The notes: a model not told the origin generated them from the letters alone. Numbered from the stretch's first letter, positions 44,680-53,275 are shown. The stretch is 64,000 nucleotides of DNA from VRUE01 sp963770315 (GCA_963770315.1 CAVYPC010000002.1:1674001-1738000); one strand, 5' to 3'. Program-made: numbers and translations.

Positions 44680-44868
44680 GTGGTCTTCGACTTCAGGCAC
44701 AAGAGCAGCTCCGGCCAGTGGAAATCCAGCGGGCACCGCAAGGGCGATACCCGGGACGCTGCCTTTGCCTCGCTGGAGGAGAAGAACGGTCCGATGCCCT
44801 CCGGCCAATACATGTCCCGGCCGCGGGACGGCCGGACCAAGAACTGGAACCTCTTCACCCGCCCTTGA
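44680..44868 (+). CDS. Small basic hypothetical protein (62 aa)
   Basis: The GTG at 44680 begins VFDFRHKSSSGQWKSSGHRK, a Lys/Arg/Ser-rich soluble protein ending GRTKNWNLFTRP. Third-position GC is high, as in neighbouring genes. No signal peptide, helix or known family is seen. It converges on the next gene with a 14-bp overlap. Confidence 0.45.
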   Translation: MVFDFRHKSSSGQWKSSGHRKGDTRDAAFASLEEKNGPMPSGQYMSRPRDGRTKNWNLFTRP

Positions 44869-45295
44869 GGGCCTCGGAGACCGCGGCGATCGCCGCGGTC
44901 TCAGCCTCGCTGACGGCGCTGTCGCCCTCCTTCTTGGCGCCCGCGACGCGGTTGGCCAGCGAAGTGACGAACAGGCGGTAGTCGCCGAGCTCCTGCGGGG
45001 TCGCCTTCTGCTCGAGCAGCGCGACCGCTTCGCGGATCCGCTTCAGGCCTTTTTCCTTCAGCTCCTCCGGCGAGTGCGCCTTGGAGTGGTCCACATCCGG
45101 CTTGGCGGAGACGAGCTCGTCGAGCAGCGCCGAGTCGCCGTGCTCCTTGCGCGCCTCGGTGTAGGCCTTCGCCATCGCAAAGACCTCGCGGAAGGTGCCT
45201 CCCCGCTGCGCGGTCGAGACGATCATCCCGGCACTCGTCGGGCCCTCGCGAACGATCTCCCACTCCTCCGGGGTGAAATCGGCGCTTCCAGTCAT
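44855..45295 (-). CDS. Conserved hypothetical soluble protein
   Basis: This 146-residue, mostly helical protein opens TGSADFTPEEWEIVREGPTS and ends with an Ala/Glu-rich helix. FTPEEW...P..AGM..... is a recognisable conserved pattern in actinobacterial proteins without assigned function. It overlaps the start region of the monooxygenase gene by 4 bp, so it follows that gene in one transcript. Confidence 0.68.
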   Translation of the reverse strand: MTGSADFTPEEWEIVREGPTSAGMIVSTAQRGGTFREVFAMAKAYTEARKEHGDSALLDELVSAKPDVDHSKAHSPEELKEKGLKRIREAVALLEQKATPQELGDYRLFVTSLANRVAGAKKEGDSAVSEAETAAIAAVSEALKGG

Positions 45296-46359
45296 CGGCG
45301 GTCTCCTCTCGCAAGCTCTCTTGGGCGCTCAACGCTACCGCCCCGCTCCTCGAGACCGAACTCGCGGGCGAGCAGCTCGTAGGAGCGGCGGCGGTGCTCG
45401 TGGCTGTGGGTGATCGTCACCACGATCGCCTCCTCGGCACCGTAGGCCGCGGCGGTCTCCTCGATGTCGGCGCGAACCTTGGCCGCCGTGCCGACCAGCC
45501 GGCGAGGACCCTCGCTGCCCCCATCGAGATCGTCGCCGTGGAGATCGAGGTAACGCTGCGCTTTCTCGGGCGGCGGCACGGCGATCAGGCGGCCGCGCCG
45601 CAGTAGGTCGAAGGCCATGCGCCAGCTCGCCGCCAGTTGCAGCGCTTCCTCCTCGCTCTCGGCGACGACCGCCCGGACGCCGATCGTCAGGCGCGGGTCG
45701 GCCAGGCGCTCGCTGGGAACGAAGCTGCGTCGGTAGACGTCCGCGTTGGCGGCGCCGCGGGGATTGATGAAGTCGGCGAAGGAGTACGGGAGGCCGAGCT
45801 CGCCCGCCCAGATCGCACTCTGCTCGGATGAGCCCAGCAGCCAGGTCTCCGGGACCTCGGGGTTGCCGGGCAGGGAGTCGGCGAGGCGGGCGAGCGGGTG
45901 ATCGGCGGGGAAGCTGCGGTCGAAGTAGCCGAGCAGCTCGGCGAGCTGCTCGGGGAAGTCGTCCGGCGCGGGCCGCGAGCGGTCGCGCTGGAGCGCGCGC
46001 GTGGTCATCGGGTCGGTCCCGGCCGCGCGCCCGATCCCGAGGTCGATCCTCCCCGGAAACAGGCCGGAGAGGACGCCGAAGCTCTCCGCCACCTTGAGCG
46101 GGCTGTAGTGGGGCAGCATCACGCCGCCGCTGCCGACTCGGATCCGGCTGGTGGCGGCGGCGACCGGGCCGATCAGCACCTCCGGGGAGGGCCCGGCGAC
46201 GAGCCCTCCGCCGTGGTGCTCGGCGACCCAGTAGCGGCGATAGCCGAGCCGGTCGGCCAGCTGGGCCAGGTCGATCGAGTTGCGCAGCGCCCCCACCGCG
46301 GTCGAGCCCTCGGAGACCGGGGTCTGGTCGAGGACGCTGAGACGGAGGCCGGCGGGCAT
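45292..46359 (-). CDS. Luciferase-like (LLM class) flavin-dependent oxidoreductase
   Basis: This 355-residue TIM barrel has RLSVLDQTPVSEGSTAVGAL at the N terminus, GYRRYWVAEHHGGG (about 39-52), IRVGSGGVMLPHYSPLKVAE (about 71-90) and FPGRIDLGIGRAAG. These are typical of group 1 LLM proteins of the MsnO8 kind. They use reduced flavin (FMNH2 or F420H2) to oxidise small molecules. The partner flavin reductase is not nearby. It leads a two-gene transcript with the hypothetical gene downstream. Confidence 0.9.
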   Translation of the reverse strand: MPAGLRLSVLDQTPVSEGSTAVGALRNSIDLAQLADRLGYRRYWVAEHHGGGLVAGPSPEVLIGPVAAATSRIRVGSGGVMLPHYSPLKVAESFGVLSGLFPGRIDLGIGRAAGTDPMTTRALQRDRSRPAPDDFPEQLAELLGYFDRSFPADHPLARLADSLPGNPEVPETWLLGSSEQSAIWAGELGLPYSFADFINPRGAANADVYRRSFVPSERLADPRLTIGVRAVVAESEEEALQLAASWRMAFDLLRRGRLIAVPPPEKAQRYLDLHGDDLDGGSEGPRRLVGTAAKVRADIEETAAAYGAEEAIVVTITHSHEHRRRSYELLAREFGLEERGGSVERPRELARGDRR

Positions 46360-46406
46360 CCCGAAGACGGTAGCCGGTGATCGTCGCTACGGGTCGTACC
46401 AGATCC

Positions 46407-46781
46407 TTACTTCGCGAACACCCGGTTGGCGGTCGTCGGGTCTCCGAGCGTGTCGAAGGCGATCAGCTTGCCGCCGGCGTTGTAGGTGAGTACGTCAGCG
46501 CTCTCGACGGTTTCGCCGGCGAGGGTGACGGTGGTCAGAACGACGACCTTGTCGCCCTCGGCGATGAAATCGTGCGGCTCGGTGCGGAACTCCTTACCCG
46601 CGAGCTGACCCCAGAGCCCGCCGATCTCCTGCTTGCCGTTATAGGTACCGGTGAGCGCGTTGTCGCCCCGTGCCGTCCAGACGATCGAGTCGTCCATGTT
46701 CTGCATCGCGGCGGCAGCGTCGCCATTGCCGAAGGCCCGGTAGGCCTCTTCGGTCACCTGCTTGTTCTCCTGTGCACTCAT
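46407..46781 (-). CDS. SnoaL-like / NTF2-fold protein
   Basis: This 124-residue single-domain cone fold opens with the helix NKQVTEEAYRAFGNGDAAAA. TARGDNALTGTYNGKQEI and a sheet with VVVLTTVTLAGETVE and LIAFDTLGD follow. The family includes isomerases, hydrolases and simple ligand binders. GAAGGGA precedes the ATG by 8 nt. It stands alone. Confidence 0.83.
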   Translation of the reverse strand: MSAQENKQVTEEAYRAFGNGDAAAAMQNMDDSIVWTARGDNALTGTYNGKQEIGGLWGQLAGKEFRTEPHDFIAEGDKVVVLTTVTLAGETVESADVLTYNAGGKLIAFDTLGDPTTANRVFAK

Positions 46782-46889
46782 GTTGGATTCCCTTCGTGGA
46801 ATTCGGATAGAACGTTGAACATATGCCTAATTCCCGTAGCGCGCTGTCTTTTTTTCTTAATCGGTCCGTCGAGGAGGTGTGAGGAGCGC

Positions 46890-47507
46890 GTGACGCCGGC
46901 CCGCAACCGCGTGACCCCGCTGGGCGAGATCGAGGCGATCCCGCTGCGAGGCGCCTGGACGGGCAACCGCGGCATCCTCCATCGTGGCAGGGAGATCGTC
47001 CGCTTCCACGCAAGCGACCTCTGGATCGCGTGCGCCCTGGAGTTCCGCGGCCGCTGGCGCGAGCAGTGGCAGCCGCACCACTACACCTTCCTCTTCTTCC
47101 ACGACGAGGCCGTCTCCTTCGCGGCCGGGCACCGACCTTGCGCGGAGTGCAGGCGCGATAGCTACGACGCCTATCGCGCCGCCTGGGCCGAGGGGCTCGG
47201 GGTCGCGGTGCCGTCGGCCAAGCAGATCAACCGCCAGCTGCACGGCGAGCGCATCGTCCGCGGCAGCCACCGCCGGCGCATTCACCGGCTGCCGTGGGCC
47301 GACCTGCCGGACGGCGCCTTCGTCCTGCTCGACGAAGCGCCCGCGGTGGTCGTCGGCGATCGCCTCGGCATGTGGACGCACGAGGGATACCGCGGCCGTA
47401 GAGCACGGCCCGTGCGGGGAAGCGCGAACGTCATCACCCCGCCCTCGACCGTCGCCGCCCTGCGCGCCGGCTACCCGGTGCAGATCGACGACGCCGCGCG
47501 GAAGTGA
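46890..47507 (+). CDS. Conserved hypothetical protein with Ada-like CxxC segment
   Basis: The 205-residue product starts at the GTG at 46890 behind GAGGAG. It has TPLGEIEAIPLRGAWTGNRG, FRGRWREQWQ, FFHDEAVSFAAGHRPCAECR and LPDGAFVLLDEAPAVVVGDR. The GHRPCAECRR stretch resembles the first part of the Ada metal-binding site but the second Cys pair is absent. The family is found in many actinobacteria with no assigned role. It converges on ogt 7 bp away, an association that may hint at alkylation repair. Confidence 0.7.
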   Translation: MTPARNRVTPLGEIEAIPLRGAWTGNRGILHRGREIVRFHASDLWIACALEFRGRWREQWQPHHYTFLFFHDEAVSFAAGHRPCAECRRDSYDAYRAAWAEGLGVAVPSAKQINRQLHGERIVRGSHRRRIHRLPWADLPDGAFVLLDEAPAVVVGDRLGMWTHEGYRGRRARPVRGSANVITPPSTVAALRAGYPVQIDDAARK

Positions 47508-47514
47508 GCAGGCC

Positions 47515-48060
47515 TCACAGCATCGTGAGCTGCTTTGCCTCGGCCCGGGCAGACGCCCCTGGGGGGGCACCTCCGCTCTCCAGCTCCAGGAGGATCCGCT
47601 TGCGCCAGAGGCCGCCGTAGTAGCCGGTGAGCGAGCCATCGGCGCCGATTACCCGGTGGCAGGCGACCACGACCGGCACGGGATTGCGACCGATCGCCGC
47701 GCCGACGGCCCGCGGCCGCTCGTAGGGCTCGAGGGCCGGGTCATAGAAGGAGTCCTCGACACGCCCCGCCACCTCGCCGTAGGTCGTGGTCGCCCCGTAG
47801 GGGATCTCGAGGAGCTGCCGCCAGACCTCCCTTTGAAACGGCGTGCCGCGCAGGTCGAGATCCAGTTCGAAGGTCTGGCGCTCTCCGGCGAAGTAGGTCT
47901 CGAGCTGCTCAGCCGCATCCCGCAGTGGCTGTCTCTCCGCCTGCGGAAGCCGCGGCGCGTGCCCGGAGAAGTGGATGCTGGCGATACCCCTCGGGCCCGC
48001 GACCACGGCCAGCTGCCCGATCGGGCTCTCGCAAATCGTCCAGCCGGGAGAAACGCTCAT
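47515..48060 (-). CDS. ogt: Methylated-DNA--protein-cysteine S-methyltransferase
   Basis: This 181-residue protein has an N-terminal RNase H-like domain (SPGWTICESPIGQLAVVAGP) and a C-terminal alkyltransferase domain (GTPFQREVWRQLLEIPYGAT). The acceptor site reads VVACHRVIGADGSLTGYYGG; the usual Pro before Cys-His-Arg is Ala. It transfers O6-alkyl groups from guanine to its own Cys in a suicide reaction. The Arg finger and Asn hinge region (GAAIGRNPVPV) are intact. Confidence 0.92.
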   Translation of the reverse strand: MSVSPGWTICESPIGQLAVVAGPRGIASIHFSGHAPRLPQAERQPLRDAAEQLETYFAGERQTFELDLDLRGTPFQREVWRQLLEIPYGATTTYGEVAGRVEDSFYDPALEPYERPRAVGAAIGRNPVPVVVACHRVIGADGSLTGYYGGLWRKRILLELESGGAPPGASARAEAKQLTML

Positions 48061-48153
48061 ATCAGTAGAAAAACGACTGCCCCGGGTCGAAACGTGAGAT
48101 CGGTCGTTTCCCCTGCACGAATTGAAGTCCGCACGACCAGAGAGGATGCAGGG

Positions 48154-48420
48154 ATGCCCCATCCCCGCCGCCCGAGGAAAAGAACCGAGCCCGTCGACTA
48201 CGGCTGGGTGATCTCGTTCGGCTGCAAGCCCACCGGCAAGCTCCGGCGCCTCAAGGTCGACACCGACCCGGCCCCCGACACGAGCCCGATCGAAGTTCCC
48301 TGTCTCTGCGGCGAAACCCACCGGGTAACCGTCTCCCCGTACCGGCGCCGGCGCTCTGCCGACGAACCGTTCGACCTCGAGGTCGTCTCACTCGACGAGC
48401 TGCGCGCCGGAACGGGCTAA
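48154..48420 (+). CDS. Small hypothetical protein with CxC zinc-like motif
   Basis: This 88-residue protein starts at the ATG at 48154. It has a basic N terminus (PHPRRPRKRTEPVDYGWVIS), then VPCLCGETHRVTVSPYRRRR with C-x-C-x3-H. FGCKP supplies another Cys, so a small zinc site is possible. It is divergent from ogt, with an imperfect GAAACG-N10-CGTTTC inverted repeat (48089-48110) between them. Confidence 0.55.
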   Translation: MPHPRRPRKRTEPVDYGWVISFGCKPTGKLRRLKVDTDPAPDTSPIEVPCLCGETHRVTVSPYRRRRSADEPFDLEVVSLDELRAGTG

Positions 48421-48561
48421 CCCCCTCAGCGGTGCCCCGGTGGAGCCGCGCAGCGCAATCGAGGCGCCCAGCCACGTCCGCCGAAGCGCCAAAGCGGGGT
48501 ACTCTGGCCCCCATATGGACGACCGCCCGATGACGACGGACTCCATCGTGCGTGCCGCATC

Positions 48562-50256
48562 ATGGTGAGCGCCGAGGAAATCGGCGAGGTCGCCGTCTTC
48601 GCCGCGCTCGCCACCCCCGAGCGCGAGCGGCTTTCGCGGGTCGCGGCGGACCTCAGCCTCGTGGCGGGCGAATACGCCGCGCACGAGGGCGACGAGCGCG
48701 CGATCTTCGCCCTGCTCGAGGGTCGCATCGAGGCGGTCAAGACCGTCGACGGGGTCGAGCGCGTCGTCGGCGAGCGCCAGCCGGGAGACGTTTTCGGCGA
48801 GGTGCCGATCGTGCTCGGGACGGTGTTCCCGGTCGGCTTTCGCGCGGCGGAGAAGTCGCGCGTGATGCGGATCGAGCCGCACGATTACCACGCCGTCGCG
48901 GCAGTGGTGCCGGACGTCGGCAAGGAGATCGGCAAGCTCGCCGGCCACAGGATGGGCGGCTCGCGGGGTCTGGAGGGAATCGCGGCCGACCCGCCCCCGC
49001 CCCGGGCGATCGTGGTCGGGCATCGCTGGGACGCGTCCTGCGCCGAGCTGCGGCGCTTCCTCGACCGCAACCAGATCACCTTCAGGTGGCTCACGCCAGA
49101 GACGTCCGACGCAGCCGAGCAGTGGGGCGGCTCCCTGCCCGCCGAAGCGGACTGGCCCGCAATACGCGTGATCGACGGCAAGACCGCGGTGAGGCCCGAG
49201 CTCCGCAGGGTGGCCGAGCTGCTCGGCGTCGACACCGAGCCGGGCGCCGCCGAGTACGACACGGTGATCGTCGGCGCCGGTCCCGCGGGCCTGGCCGCCG
49301 CCGTATATGGAGCCTCGGAGGGTCTGCGCACGATCGTGGTCGAGCGGGAGGCGCCGGGCGGCCAGGCCGGCACCTCCTCGCGAATCGAGAACTATCTCGG
49401 CTTCCCGTCCGGCGTCTCGGGAGACGAGCTGGCGAGTCGCGCGCTGAGGCAGGCGCGGAGGCTCGGCGCGGAGATCCTCGTGACCCGGTCAATCGCGCGC
49501 ATAGACGCCGCCAACCGTGAGCTGCACCTCGACGCCGGTGACGTGCTGCGCGCGCGAACGATCATCCTCGCCTGCGGAGTCACCTGGCGACACCTCTCGA
49601 TCGAGGGCTTCGACCGCCTCGCCGGAAAGGGCATCTCCTACGGGGCGGCGCGCAGCGAAGCGTCTAATACGCACGGCCTCGACGTCCACATCGTCGGCGC
49701 GGGCAACTCGGCAGGACAGGCCGCCCTGTTCTTCTCCACCCACGCGAGGAGCGTGACGATCCTCTGTCGTGGCGAGAGGCTCGAGAAGAGCATGTCGCGC
49801 TACCTCATCGACCAGCTCGCGACCCGGTCGAACATCGACGTGATGTTCGGGACCGAAGTGACAGCCGTGCATGGCGCAAACTCGCTCGAGGCAATCGACG
49901 TCCGCGACACTGCGACCGGCGGGACATCCCAGCTCGCCTCGGGCGGGCTGTTCATCTTCATCGGCGCCGACGCGGAGACCTCATGGCTGCCGCCCGAGAT
50001 CGCGCTCGACCGTCGCGGCTACGTGCTCACGGGCTCCGACATGCGCTCCGCGGACCACTGGACCTTCGACCGCGATCCCTACCTCCTGGAGACGAGCGTC
50101 CCCGGCATCTTCGCCTGCGGCGACGTCCGCTTCGGCCCGGTGAAGCGCGTCGCCGCCGCCGTCGGCGAGGGCAGCATGGCCATCGCCTTCGTGCACCAGT
50201 ACCTCAAGGAGTCGGAGCCCGTCGATGGCGCACCCCAGGCTGTCCGAAGACAGTAG
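48562..50256 (+). CDS. Cyclic nucleotide-binding domain fused to TrxR-like FAD oxidoreductase
   Basis: In this 564-residue protein, residues about 5-120 form a Crp-type cNMP-binding domain (GEVAVFAALATPERERLSRV; GDVFGEVPIVLGTVFPVGF). Residues about 140-225 form a thioredoxin-like connector with a lone Cys (RWDASCAELRRFLDRNQITF). Residues about 235-550 are a thioredoxin reductase-like fold with VIVGAGPAGLAAAVYGASEG, VVEREAPGGQAGTSSRIENY, HIVGAGNSAGQAALFF and ACGDV. The redox CxxC of TrxR is replaced by GAAR, so it cannot reduce thioredoxin in the usual way. Cyclic-nucleotide gating of flavin chemistry is inferred. Confidence 0.87.
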   Translation: MVSAEEIGEVAVFAALATPERERLSRVAADLSLVAGEYAAHEGDERAIFALLEGRIEAVKTVDGVERVVGERQPGDVFGEVPIVLGTVFPVGFRAAEKSRVMRIEPHDYHAVAAVVPDVGKEIGKLAGHRMGGSRGLEGIAADPPPPRAIVVGHRWDASCAELRRFLDRNQITFRWLTPETSDAAEQWGGSLPAEADWPAIRVIDGKTAVRPELRRVAELLGVDTEPGAAEYDTVIVGAGPAGLAAAVYGASEGLRTIVVEREAPGGQAGTSSRIENYLGFPSGVSGDELASRALRQARRLGAEILVTRSIARIDAANRELHLDAGDVLRARTIILACGVTWRHLSIEGFDRLAGKGISYGAARSEASNTHGLDVHIVGAGNSAGQAALFFSTHARSVTILCRGERLEKSMSRYLIDQLATRSNIDVMFGTEVTAVHGANSLEAIDVRDTATGGTSQLASGGLFIFIGADAETSWLPPEIALDRRGYVLTGSDMRSADHWTFDRDPYLLETSVPGIFACGDVRFGPVKRVAAAVGEGSMAIAFVHQYLKESEPVDGAPQAVRRQ

Positions 50257-50899
50257 GCTCCTCCACACCGTGATGCTTGCAACGTTGCGCGACGACCTGG
50301 CGGCAATCAATCGGGCGCTTGACGAGGCCGAGAGCACCCGTGACCGTGAGAAGCAAACGGAGTATCTGGAGCGGGCGCTGCGGGCTTCCGCACGCGCGGT
50401 TGACGGTTTTCTCGGGAGATCTGATCTCGCTGAGACGGTTGCCGCGGCGCGGGACGCAGTCAGTCAGTACGAGGATGCCATTGGCCAGACTTGGGACGAC
50501 GTGATGCTGTTCCAAGCATTTCTGGAGGCAGAGCGCCGTCTGTTCGAAGACCTTGGGCTCGACGGCAGCACCCGTGATCGCCTGGTAGGGATGATGCGCG
50601 AGATGCACTCCGTAGCCGATTGGCAGTTGCCCGGGTCGGAGAAGGTCGATACTGGCCTTGAAGCACTGCGAGAGGAGCTGTCGGCAGCGTTGGAGGGTCT
50701 CGAGAGAGAGGAGGACCGCCGGGGAACGCTCCGTCTCGTCCGTCGGGGTTTTCTCGTCGTCGGCGGTGCGTTCGTGCTTGGCGCAAACGCACTTATCGGA
50801 CTACCAGCAGCGCCTGTGACCGGAGGTCTCTCGGTGGTAGGCGCCGGCGTCTCGGCTGGCCTTGGAGGCGCGATGATGGGCAGCGTCTTTACCTCGTAG
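50225..50899 (+). CDS. Hypothetical protein with helical domain and C-terminal Gly-rich membrane region
   Basis: This 224-residue protein starts at an ATG 32 bp before the end of the preceding gene. Residues 1-165 are alpha-helical and acidic (RLSEDSRLLHTVMLATLRDD). Residues about 172-224 are hydrophobic and Gly-rich (VVGGAFVLGANALIGLPAAP; GAGVSAGLGGAMMGSV), resembling membrane-inserting hairpins. No family is recognised. The overlap suggests coupling to the oxidoreductase. Confidence 0.6.
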   Translation: MAHPRLSEDSRLLHTVMLATLRDDLAAINRALDEAESTRDREKQTEYLERALRASARAVDGFLGRSDLAETVAAARDAVSQYEDAIGQTWDDVMLFQAFLEAERRLFEDLGLDGSTRDRLVGMMREMHSVADWQLPGSEKVDTGLEALREELSAALEGLEREEDRRGTLRLVRRGFLVVGGAFVLGANALIGLPAAPVTGGLSVVGAGVSAGLGGAMMGSVFTS

Positions 50900-50917
50900 C
50901 GTTTCCGGCCAAGGACT

Positions 50918-51175
50918 TCAGTGAGACTTGGCCGATGTCACCGGCCATGCCCTGAACCAAGACCGGACATCTCCCAGGGCAGCATGGTCCGCGGGCACCG
51001 ATGCATCCGTGGGTGTTCCTGAGGCGGCGACGTTACGCCTGTGCATCTCGCGCAGCTTTTCAATCTTCGCATCGATTTCCTCTTTGTTGGGGAGGTGGAT
51101 GCGGTTCGGGGGTGCGGCAGGAGGGTCGGGGTCGCTACTGGGCCGCTTGTCGGCGTCCTGCGGATCATCTGCCAT
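50918..51175 (-). CDS. Small hypothetical protein
   Basis: This 85-residue protein has a Pro/Asp-rich N terminus, then one charged helix (NKEEIDAKIEKLREMHRRNV) that could form a coiled coil. No family is recognised, and codon use is somewhat less GC-biased than in the neighbours. Convergent with the gene at 50225. Confidence 0.45.
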   Translation of the reverse strand: MADDPQDADKRPSSDPDPPAAPPNRIHLPNKEEIDAKIEKLREMHRRNVAASGTPTDASVPADHAALGDVRSWFRAWPVTSAKSH

Positions 51176-51329
51176 GACGAGAAGGTAAGGCTTGCCGGGC
51201 CGCTCAACTGTCCACGGCGGGCTCGTCTCTGCCTCGTCACGGCAGGTCGACCCGCGAGACTAAGCGCCCTTGCCCAACCGCCGCGCCCATCGAACTCCGG
51301 GTCGCCACACGCACTGGCGCCTGGCGAGG

Positions 51330-51556
51330 CGCCATCGCCTTCTGCTCGGCGGGGGCATGGCCGCCACCCTGCTCGATCTCAGAGACCCTGGGCCGCAAAG
51401 CGGACATCGACGACAGCTTCGCCGAGGCACGCTCCTTCTACCTCAGCTTCGGCGCGGTGACCCTTGTCGCGGCAGCGATCGTGCTCATCCCCGGCGCGCC
51501 GCTGATCCCTCGTGATCGCGGCCTCGGTGCTGGCGCTGGGGATCCTCACGATCGCC
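51330..51556 (+). pseudogene. Degenerate fragment resembling the end of an NRAMP-type transporter
   Basis: One plus-strand frame reads ETLGRKADIDDSFAEARSFY then LSFGAVTLVAAAIVLIPGAP LIP, the pattern of a late NRAMP helix. A shift of frame then continues VIAASVLALGILTIA to a stop. No start codon, no upstream helices. The surrounding ~400 bp holds no intact gene. Assignment rests on a short pattern and is tentative. Confidence 0.35.
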
Positions 51557-51585
51557 TGAGCGGCGCCGGGAGTCCGCTGGAAGAC

Positions 51586-52227
51586 CTAGGAGACGCGCGC
51601 CCTCCACACTCGTTCGGTCTGTCGCATGAGCGCTGGGTAGACGATCCAGTGCCGGAACGGCTTGATCAGCGCCATGTATCCCTTCCCGAGCGGGCCCCGC
51701 GGCTTGACGTAGACGGCCATCTGCCCCTGATAGCGGTCTTCGCCCCGATCGACCCAAGCCAGGTGCATCACGCCGTGCACGGTCCGGTTCGACAGCTCCG
51801 CCGCAAACTCGTCGTCGCTGCGGTAGAGGGGCACGAAGGGCAGCGAGGCGAAGTGCAGATCCGCCGCCGTGCCGCGCAGATCGTCCGGCAGCCGGCCGGC
51901 CAGCGAGGTCCGATCGTCACCCGGGATCGGCAGCTCGCCCGCGGCATCGTCCCCACCACTGCCGATCGGGGCCGAGATCCGGCCGAGGCTGAACAAACCG
52001 CCGAGGCGATCGCGGATACTCCAGAGGACGCGAGTCGGGAGGGATTCGACGTTGGCCGGATCGGAGGCAAGCATCAGCTCGATCAGCGCCTGGAAGTCCT
52101 CTGCGCCGCCGTCCACGGGAAGAGCCCAGACGTCCTCCAGGGTGAAGTCGGGAACGATCTTGCGGATCCGCCAGGGGCGAGATTCGTGTGCCGCGTTCGC
52201 AAGCCTGATGCCGGTCGCTCGATCCAT
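51586..52227 (-). CDS. DUF2867 family protein
   Basis: The 213-residue product starts at the ATG at 52227. It shows PDFTLEDVWALPVDGGAEDF (about 31-50), then a helical middle, FVPLYRSDDEFAAELSNRTV, then MAVYVKPRGPLGKGYMALIK and a C-terminal IVYP helix. These fit DUF2867, a family of unknown function often paired with TetR regulators. A palindromic operator overlaps its start codon, so the divergent TetR protein probably represses it. Confidence 0.8.
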   Translation of the reverse strand: MDRATGIRLANAAHESRPWRIRKIVPDFTLEDVWALPVDGGAEDFQALIELMLASDPANVESLPTRVLWSIRDRLGGLFSLGRISAPIGSGGDDAAGELPIPGDDRTSLAGRLPDDLRGTAADLHFASLPFVPLYRSDDEFAAELSNRTVHGVMHLAWVDRGEDRYQGQMAVYVKPRGPLGKGYMALIKPFRHWIVYPALMRQTERVWRARVS

Positions 52228-52243
52228 ACGATGTCGTATGGAT
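52222..52243. promoter_or_regulatory. TetR operator 1 (ATCCATACGA-TG-TCGTATGGAT)
   Basis: A perfect 10-bp inverted repeat with a 2-bp centre overlaps the start codon of the DUF2867 gene. Its core ATACG-N4-CGTAT is repeated at operator 2. Confidence 0.75.
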
Positions 52244-52269
52244 GCTAGGCGGCATGCTTGCATCTGTCA

Positions 52270-52283
52270 ATACGCTGCCGTAT
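52270..52283. promoter_or_regulatory. TetR operator 2 (ATACG-CTGC-CGTAT)
   Basis: Same core as operator 1, with centres 44 bp apart (about four helical turns, same DNA face). It lies 11 bp before the TetR start, so autorepression is likely. Confidence 0.65.
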
Positions 52284-52293
52284 AGATACCTCC

Positions 52294-52848
52294 ATGGCCA
52301 AAGTGCAGACTCCACGCGGCGCCTGGGTCGACGCGGCCCTGCAGGCATTGGCAGAAGGCGGCCCGGATGCCGTGCGGGTTGAGGCGCTGGCCGTGCGCCT
52401 GGCGGTTTCCAAGGGCGGCTTCTACTGGCACTTCGCCGATCGCCAGGCGCTGCTCGAGGAGATGCTGGACAGCTGGGAGAAGGCCGGGACCGAGGACATC
52501 ATCGCCCGCGTCGACAGCGGGCGGGCGGACCCGCGCGCCAAGGTGCAGCAGCTCTTCGAGCTGAGCTCGTCGGCCGATTTCGCCGTCGAGCTGGCGATCC
52601 GGGACTGGTCGCGCCGCGACGGGGACGTCGCCGCGCGGCTGCACCTGATCGACAACCGGCGCATGGGGTACCTGTGCTCGCTGTTCGGGCAGTTCTGCGC
52701 GGATGAGGACGATGCCGAGGCCCGCAGCATGCTGGCCTACTCGCTGCTGATCGGCAGCTACTTCATCGCGATCCAGCACGACGGCAAGAGCCGCTCCCAG
52801 ATGCTGCAGCTCGCGGTGGATCGACTGCTCGACGAGCCGTGGGATTGA
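52294..52848 (+). CDS. TetR family transcriptional regulator
   Basis: This 184-residue protein has an N-terminal HTH (about 8-55: DAALQALAEGGPDAVRVEAL; AVSKGGFYWHFADRQALLEE), the AcrR-type pattern. A helical ligand/dimer domain follows. The ATG at 52294 is preferred to an upstream start that would lie within operator 2. It likely regulates the divergent DUF2867 gene and itself. Confidence 0.9.
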   Translation: MAKVQTPRGAWVDAALQALAEGGPDAVRVEALAVRLAVSKGGFYWHFADRQALLEEMLDSWEKAGTEDIIARVDSGRADPRAKVQQLFELSSSADFAVELAIRDWSRRDGDVAARLHLIDNRRMGYLCSLFGQFCADEDDAEARSMLAYSLLIGSYFIAIQHDGKSRSQMLQLAVDRLLDEPWD

Positions 52849-52849
52849 C

Positions 52850-53242
52850 ATGAGCATGGGCCCTCGAGAGCGTCCGGTGCTGGTCTACGACGGCGACTGC
52901 GCGTTCTGCACGAGGTGTGCGCACGCCCTGGAGAGGATCGGGCCGGAGGCCGAGATCGTCGCCTGGCAGCTCACCGATCTGGCCGCGCTGGGCATAAGCG
53001 AGGAGCAGGCGGCCGATGCCGTGCAGTGGGTTCAGCCCGACGGCACGATCCGCTCGGGACACGAGGCAATCGCCGCGGCCCTGAACAGCGCCGGACGGCC
53101 CTGGCGGATCGCCGGGCACACGATCCTGCTGCCGGGGATCTCGTCGATCGCGGCAAAGACCTACCGGCTGGTGGCGAACAACCGGTACCGGCTGCCCGGA
53201 GGCACGCCCGCCTGCGCGGTTGCCGACAAAGATCCCCCTTGA
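52850..53242 (+). CDS. DUF393 (DCC family) thiol-disulfide oxidoreductase
   Basis: This 130-residue protein has the family signature VYDGDCAFCTRCAHAL (about 12-27): DxDCxxC, a predicted redox or metal-binding site. The remaining helices and sheet match the DUF393 layout. It begins 1 bp after the TetR stop and so is in the same transcript. The physiological substrate is unknown. Confidence 0.85.
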   Translation: MSMGPRERPVLVYDGDCAFCTRCAHALERIGPEAEIVAWQLTDLAALGISEEQAADAVQWVQPDGTIRSGHEAIAAALNSAGRPWRIAGHTILLPGISSIAAKTYRLVANNRYRLPGGTPACAVADKDPP

Positions 53243-53275
53243 GGCGGAGCCCTTGCATTGCAGGCACTCAGATAG

